NCBI RefSeq assembly: GCF_001586785.1
Contig: NZ_LUFH02000039.1
Coordinates: 1 to 49,595 of the forward strand
Source of the DNA: Sphaerospermopsis aphanizomenoides BCCUSP55
GTDB lineage: Bacteria; Cyanobacteriota; Cyanobacteriia; Cyanobacteriales; Nostocaceae
Direction of reading: 5' to 3'
Length of the DNA: 49,595 nucleotides
Under the pieces are notes generated by a model. That model ran no database searches, was not told where the DNA came from, and was given only the letters and a program-made list of their open reading frames with translations. Below are positions 45,504 through 49,595 of this stretch, in pieces. The translations under genes were made by a program, and so were the position numbers. Each line of letters opens with the position of its first letter. Positions within the stretch are counted from its first letter, which is position 1.

Positions 45504-46859
45504 ATGACAGGAGAAAACACTGTGAACAAAGCAATTACGCAGAGCGTAGCGCCAGGGGCGAACGCAAGTCCACGTTGGCGGGATTTAGTCAGCCCCCATA
45601 CGGGAATCATCAGAGCCATAGAAAGATTTACTAAGCCTTATACAGAGTTTGATTTGCCAGTTTTATGGCAAGCCGAATTATCTAATTTTCAGCTTCGCAA
45701 ACAACAGGAGGACTTGCGTTACGGTGTGGGCAGGGGTATGACTGATGAGCAAGCAATTTTCGGTGCTGTTGGCGAAGCTATAGAAAGATACTGTGGCGGT
45801 ATTGTTGATCATGGGCGGTTAATTTTCAGTAGCTATGCCGAATTAGATCATCGCGCCGTCCCGCCTCCTGCTTTTTTCTCTTTTTCTGATCAACAATACT
45901 CTGACCCAACTTTTCCTTTTCCTGCTTTCGACCCCACAACGCAGACTTCATGGATGCCAGCCCTTTCTCTGAGCAGCAACCAACAGGTTTTAGTACCAGC
46001 TTTTTTGGTGTATTTGGACTGGGACGGTGAGCAACCAGGAGATTATATTTTACCTGTCAATTCCAATGGCATGGCTAGTGGCCCTACTCTAGAGTTTGCT
46101 ACCTACAGTGGCCTATGTGAATTGATTGAACGTGATGCTTTCATCATTACATGGTTAAACCGCTTACCTGCTCCCCGTATCTATTTCACTCATCGACCAG
46201 GAATTGAGACGGAAATTGCCCGTCACTATGCTCGGTTTGGCATTGAGCTAGTTACCTTTGATTTAACTACGGATATTCAAGTCCCTGTTGTCATGGCGAT
46301 GTTAATTGACCGTTCGGGCAAAAGTCCGGCGGTTGCAACTGGTTTAGGATGCCATCTGGATGGAGCAACTGCCTTACGGAAAGCGATTTTTGAAGTTTGT
46401 CAAGCCCGTTTTGGTGACATAGAACGCATGAAAGGTGGTGCTGGTGCAAATCTCCATCAATATAGTGATATTAAATATTTGGATGACCACAATGCTTTCT
46501 TCTACACAACGGCTCGGCTTTGTGAGTTGAGTTTCCTATTTGACCATGATCAAAGCCGCAAGACTGAAGATTTACCTACTTATGAATCTCAGTCTGAGGT
46601 GGAGAAATTGCAATCAGTAATTACAAGACTGCATTCTGTAGGCGCTGAACCATATTTAGTAGAGATTACAACCCCTGATATCGCCTCCCTAGGTTTCCGA
46701 GTAGTGCGGATTTTAGCCAGTGAACTAGTGCCTATATATTTTGGCTATGGACAAGAACCACTGGGTACTCGACGGTTATTTGAAGTGCCAGAAAGGTTGG
46801 GTTATGGCGGCCGACGGACTCCAGATGACCTCAATCCTTGCCCACATCCTATGGCTTAA
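45504..46859 (+). CDS. YcaO cyclodehydratase (TOMM D protein)
   Basis: 451 residues. The ATP-dependent enzyme that converts Cys (Ser/Thr) to thiazoline (oxazoline). ATP-binding segments: GVGRGMTDEQAIFGAVGEAIERYCGG, YSGLCELIERDAFIITWLNR (each with the Glu of the YcaO ATP site) and KAIFEVCQARFG. It ends in PCPHPMA, which fits the C-terminal PxPxP motif of azole-forming YcaO. Start uncertain: ATG 45504, or GTG 45522 with AGGAG 8 nt upstream, which is a better ribosome site. The N-terminal 20 residues after it (SVAPGANAS) come from repeat-like DNA. Confidence 0.9.
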   Translation: MTGENTVNKAITQSVAPGANASPRWRDLVSPHTGIIRAIERFTKPYTEFDLPVLWQAELSNFQLRKQQEDLRYGVGRGMTDEQAIFGAVGEAIERYCGGIVDHGRLIFSSYAELDHRAVPPPAFFSFSDQQYSDPTFPFPAFDPTTQTSWMPALSLSSNQQVLVPAFLVYLDWDGEQPGDYILPVNSNGMASGPTLEFATYSGLCELIERDAFIITWLNRLPAPRIYFTHRPGIETEIARHYARFGIELVTFDLTTDIQVPVVMAMLIDRSGKSPAVATGLGCHLDGATALRKAIFEVCQARFGDIERMKGGAGANLHQYSDIKYLDDHNAFFYTTARLCELSFLFDHDQSRKTEDLPTYESQSEVEKLQSVITRLHSVGAEPYLVEITTPDIASLGFRVVRILASELVPIYFGYGQEPLGTRRLFEVPERLGYGGRRTPDDLNPCPHPMA

Positions 46860-46907
46860 TAAACGCAAGGGAGCAGGGGTGCAGGAGAAATATTAATACT
46901 TTTTACC

Positions 46908-46941
46908 CAAAATCCAAAATCCAAAATCCAAAATCCAAAAT
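46908..46941. repeat. Heptanucleotide repeat (TCCAAAA)n
   Basis: Four to five copies of TCCAAAA between ycaO and the dehydrogenase gene; same unit as at 13021-13055. Confidence 0.85.
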
Positions 46942-46950
46942 TGTATCGCC

Positions 46951-47685
46951 ATGTATAAAGTTAACGAGCCGCTGGAGTTAGCTCTTTTATATCATTTGAA
47001 CTCTCCAGTTCCTAAAAGTTATGTAAAGCGTGTTTCGGCTACTGAACTTCGGTATATGCCGGAGGCTGCTTTTCTGGAACTGCCCCAAGCGCCACATAAT
47101 AATCATGTGAGTGAGCTTTTGGAACGGCGTTCTTCTGTGCGATCGTTTGCAAATAAGGTCATGCCGCTAATTTCATTGGCTCAACTTCTTGATGCAGGAT
47201 GTGGACTTAATGGGTTACGTCACATGGATGGTTACACCTATGAAGCTCGTAACTCTCCGTCTGCGGGGGGACTTTATCCGATAGAGATTTTTGTATCCAC
47301 CCAAGCAGTGGAAGGTTTAACTGCGGGACTATATCACTATGAACCACGTGGTCATGGGCTACATCGAGTCAGTGACGCAGTACCAACGGATTTTATAGAA
47401 CCTTTTTTACAGCAAGATTACATTGTAAATGCCAATGCTCTGTTCTTTTTCACATCGGTTTTTATGCGATCGATGTGCAAATACGGGGCGCGTGGCTATC
47501 GCTTTGCCCTTTTGGAAGCTGGTCATCAAGCTGAAAATATATGTCTAATGGCTGTCCAATTGGGGCTTGGCAGTCTTTGTATAGGTGGATTTAATGACAC
47601 AGATGTGAACACCATGTTGGGGATTGATGGGAAACATCATGCTGCTCTTTACTGTGTCGCTGTCGGTACTGATAGTAGTCAGTGA
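46951..47685 (+). CDS. SagB-type FMN-dependent azoline dehydrogenase
   Basis: 244 residues, nitroreductase-like. LLERRSSVRSFANKVMPL opens the FMN-binding fold; NSPSAGGLYPIEIFV is the hallmark of SagB/ThcOx proteins; YRFALLEAGHQAENICLMAVQLGLGSLCIGGF gives the second FMN region; the end reads AALYCVAVG. It would oxidise thiazolines to thiazoles. ATG at 46951. It closes the four-gene run precursor - ThiF-like - ycaO - sagB. Confidence 0.9.
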   Translation: MYKVNEPLELALLYHLNSPVPKSYVKRVSATELRYMPEAAFLELPQAPHNNHVSELLERRSSVRSFANKVMPLISLAQLLDAGCGLNGLRHMDGYTYEARNSPSAGGLYPIEIFVSTQAVEGLTAGLYHYEPRGHGLHRVSDAVPTDFIEPFLQQDYIVNANALFFFTSVFMRSMCKYGARGYRFALLEAGHQAENICLMAVQLGLGSLCIGGFNDTDVNTMLGIDGKHHAALYCVAVGTDSSQ

Positions 47686-47730
47686 GGGCAGGAGTGTGGG
47701 ATGTGGGAGATGGGGAGCAGGGGGAGAATA

Positions 47731-47846
47731 AGGGACTTCCAAATAAAAAAATATCCACTCGTTGAGTAAGCAGGGGACGCAGGGGACGCAGGGGAGGAAA
47801 AATTTTTCGCTATCAAAATTGGATAATTTAATTTCTGGAAGTCCCT
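47731..47846. mobile_element. MITE with ends AGGGACTTCC / GGAAGTCCCT
   Basis: 116 bp between the dehydrogenase gene and the IS110 region, with inverted ends of about 26 bp (AGGGACTTCCAAATAAAAAA and the inverse of TTAATTTCTGGAAGTCCCTA). Inside is a GCAGGGGAC tandem repeat of nearly three units (47770-47796). Non-coding. Confidence 0.75.
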
Positions 47847-47885
47847 AATGTATTTCTTTGACCTACTGCTTCTTAACTTCAGCTA

Positions 47886-48108
47886 TTAATAGGTGACTAC
47901 ATCTAGCTGATTGATACTATTAATTTGGGTAATTGAACTATAGTTCCAGACGCTTTCAAACACTAATTTTTCTTCACGTTTTTTCTGGGAATCATAGCTA
48001 ATTTCCGTGACAAATTTTAGGTCTGATTTCGGTAAATCAATGTTACCTAGTCGCAGTTTATTAAATTCTATTACCTCTGGGGTTAAGAAGTATTTGTTTC
48101 CTTTCAGT
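47886..48108 (-). pseudogene. Truncated open stretch beside the IS110 element
   Basis: An open frame of about 74 codons reading out of the transposase 3' end: LKGNKYFLTPEVIEFNKLRL, SDLKFVTEISYDSQKKREEK, ending INQLDVVTY. Composition is coding-like, but it has no start of its own other than an ATG inside the transposase gene (48140). It may be the 3' end of a gene disrupted by the element. No family recognised. Confidence 0.3.
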
Positions 48109-49305
48109 CTAAAACTTTTCTGCTTCTTTCCTGACCTCAATCAGCATTTTGAACAGCAGTTTTACAGCTTTTACTGCTACCCTCATTCTCACCAGTGCTA
48201 CTGGTTTACCAGCAGCTTTTTCAGCATCAAGGAACTCACCCAAACTTTTGACAGTGGGATTAGAACGACGGCGGGCGGGTTCGACTGCACTAAATACCCA
48301 CTGCCAAATCGCACGACGACATACAGCACTTCCACCAGAAACCTTGAGTTTGGAAATATCTCCACTAGATTCCTGAGTAGGTGCAAGTCCTAGAGCTTTT
48401 TGAAACCTTCTCAAACTCAAGTAACGCTTGGTAGGTTTACCAGACTTTCTACCCTTACGAATTTTGACTACAGGTTTACCATCATCCCCCAAGAAATTTT
48501 CTAGGGGGAAAATTTGACTAATGATTGTGGCTTGTAGGCGATCGCCAAAGTTGAATTTCTGGAAAACCTCACGGTAGGTTATAAACTTCTCATGATTCAG
48601 GAGTTGAGCCAATTCATCCTCAATTAACTGTTCCTCACGCTGCAAGCTACAGATGCGCTGCGCGTGAAATTTAACCGAATCAGTTAAACCAAGTCCAGCA
48701 GTCTGGGAATAAATGCGATCGTACTTCTTACTCTCTCTTTCCCCTGCCAGCCACCCCCAAAGTAGGGGGACGTTTCCAGAAACACCACGCTGAGAATTGA
48801 CTAACGCCACTTCTGGAAACTGCCAAGCTAAATCCTGTCTGGCCCGGTTAATAATTGGTGACTGGACTTTACTGAGGTGGTTAAGCCTGAGAATCAGTTC
48901 TCGAATTCTGGAAACCACCGGGTCAAGAACCCTAACAAACCTACCCAACTCACCACAGTAATCAAAGTAATAACAGGCCAATGCTAGAGAATCAGCATCA
49001 TCATCCTTGTCAGGTAGTTGCAGATGATTTTCACGATATCGCCGTAATTCCTTGTGACCTACCAACCTAATCTCTACACCAACACGACTCAGATGTTCTA
49101 CCCAAAATTTACTATAGTTAACACCAGTCGGCTCTAAAACAGCTACATCTGGTTTGAGTGCCAGTAAACTTGATATACCCTTTTGATTGTTCTGGAAAGA
49201 TTGGAACCTACAGTCATAATAAAATTCCCTAACATCACTCGGTTTGCTTTCCAGTAAGCAGCACGAAACCGAGGATTTAGAGACATCTAAACCCACAATT
49301 CTCAT
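48109..49305 (-). CDS. IS110 family transposase
   Basis: 398 residues. N-terminal RuvC-like DEDD domain: MRIVGLDVSKSSVSCCLL (first Asp), VAVLEPTGVNYSKFWVEHL (Glu), LQLPDKDDDADSLALACYYF (Asp residues). C-terminal Transposase_20 region with FQKALGLAPTQESSGDISK and KVSGGSAVCRRAIWQWVFSA supplies the nucleophilic Ser. IS110 elements move with a bridge RNA encoded next to the gene. Full length, no frameshift, so possibly active. ATG at 49305. Confidence 0.92.
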   Translation of the reverse strand: MRIVGLDVSKSSVSCCLLESKPSDVREFYYDCRFQSFQNNQKGISSLLALKPDVAVLEPTGVNYSKFWVEHLSRVGVEIRLVGHKELRRYRENHLQLPDKDDDADSLALACYYFDYCGELGRFVRVLDPVVSRIRELILRLNHLSKVQSPIINRARQDLAWQFPEVALVNSQRGVSGNVPLLWGWLAGERESKKYDRIYSQTAGLGLTDSVKFHAQRICSLQREEQLIEDELAQLLNHEKFITYREVFQKFNFGDRLQATIISQIFPLENFLGDDGKPVVKIRKGRKSGKPTKRYLSLRRFQKALGLAPTQESSGDISKLKVSGGSAVCRRAIWQWVFSAVEPARRRSNPTVKSLGEFLDAEKAAGKPVALVRMRVAVKAVKLLFKMLIEVRKEAEKF

Positions 49306-49595
49306 ATAATTTGTAAAGGGTGTGAACTAATTACGCTTAAGAATCACCCGAAGGCCAGAAATTAATCAGCCTGATTCAGTCTCAAAGCAGCAAAAGTAAC
49401 CAAGCTTATGAAAGGAAAAAAGCCATTACAGCTTATTTCTTGGTCAAAGCCTTAAGTTACTTTGCTGGTTGCAAGATTGGTTTGGACCCAATCCGCGACA
49501 CACCAAGGGGTGTGTTTCGGCTACCGGGTCTAAGCAGCCATCATCAGGCGGTTACATATAGTGTTCATCATCCTCATCCTCACCTTCGTAGCAGG
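49306..49595 (-). ncRNA. Structured leader of IS110, candidate bridge RNA
   Basis: Non-coding stretch of at least 290 nt upstream of the transposase ATG (window ends inside it). Stems seen: ACACACC/GGTGTGT (49498-49504 / 49509-49515, 4-nt loop) and AGCAAAGTAAC paired with GTTACTTTTGCT (about 49388-49467), enclosing an AT-rich interior. In the IS110 group the bridge RNA lies upstream of the transposase gene. Exact ends and loops that pair with target and donor cannot be set here. Confidence 0.4.

Larger units (their letters stand above)
48109..49595 (-). mobile_element. IS110-family insertion sequence, partial
   Basis: The transposase gene and its 5' non-coding region. The left end lies beyond the window and the right end is somewhere within 47850-48108; IS110 elements have no clear inverted ends, so the boundary cannot be fixed by eye. 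Confidence 0.6.

Noticed and set aside
1-49595. tRNA and rRNA genes
   Set aside because: Scanning the gaps for T-loop motifs such as GGTTCGAATCC found none; by eye only, so a tRNAscan run would be decisive.

Overview
The window looks like a filamentous, heterocyst-type cyanobacterium (Nostocales; genus not determined). Support: an AT-rich sequence with about 18 HIP1 octamers (GCGATCGC), several families of heptanucleotide tandem repeats and fold-back MITEs typical of this order, and cyanobacterial genes such as ycf54, crtE and menD.

Layout. 0.2-9.1 kb: a GAF/PAS hybrid histidine kinase, an ABC exporter, a dedA gene whose 5' end is split by a 160-bp MITE, an ABC-2 permease and two Uma2-family genes. 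9.3-18.3 kb: housekeeping genes (pdxJ, ycf54, crtE, folD), a plant pathogen-related-protein homologue, tandem NUDIX hydrolases and an AI-2E/PerM family protein, followed by an IS66-type remnant. 18.6-24.9 kb: tldE and tldD separated by a Uma2 gene, then cysS and a fourth Uma2 gene. 24.9-31.5 kb: a His-rich CobW GTPase, dtd, a decayed hicB remnant, menD, folB and a two-RCK potassium-channel-like protein. 31.7-36.6 kb: small conserved unknowns, a DUF3598-type gene broken by an in-frame stop, a Lin0512 protein, and an AAA ATPase + DUF4276 (TOPRIM-like) pair whose second gene is frameshifted. 36.8-40.7 kb: an LD-carboxypeptidase, a class I lysyl-tRNA synthetase and a PIG-V-like glycosyltransferase.

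41.1-47.7 kb is the most interesting part: a compact azole-RiPP (TOMM) cluster. It encodes a 124-residue precursor with 17 cysteines in a Gly/Cys/Arg-rich core (residues 57-102), an RRE + ThiF-like leader-binding partner, a YcaO cyclodehydratase ending in a PxPxP motif, a SagB-type FMN dehydrogenase, and a divergent ABC exporter. The expected product is a polythiazole peptide reminiscent of microcin B17. The cluster has no protease of its own. TldD/TldE, the protease pair that matures microcin B17 in E. coli, is encoded about 20 kb away in this window. The right end is an IS110-family transposase with a structured non-coding leader that could hold a bridge RNA.

A second theme is gene decay and repeat invasion. 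Four genes are broken in ways visible only by reading past the open frames (dedA, hicB, the DUF3598 gene, the DUF4276 gene). Short tandem repeats run into the 3' ends of several genes and supply their stop codons. No tRNA, rRNA or CRISPR array was seen. Unlisted gaps hold only short AT-rich spacers in which I see nothing.
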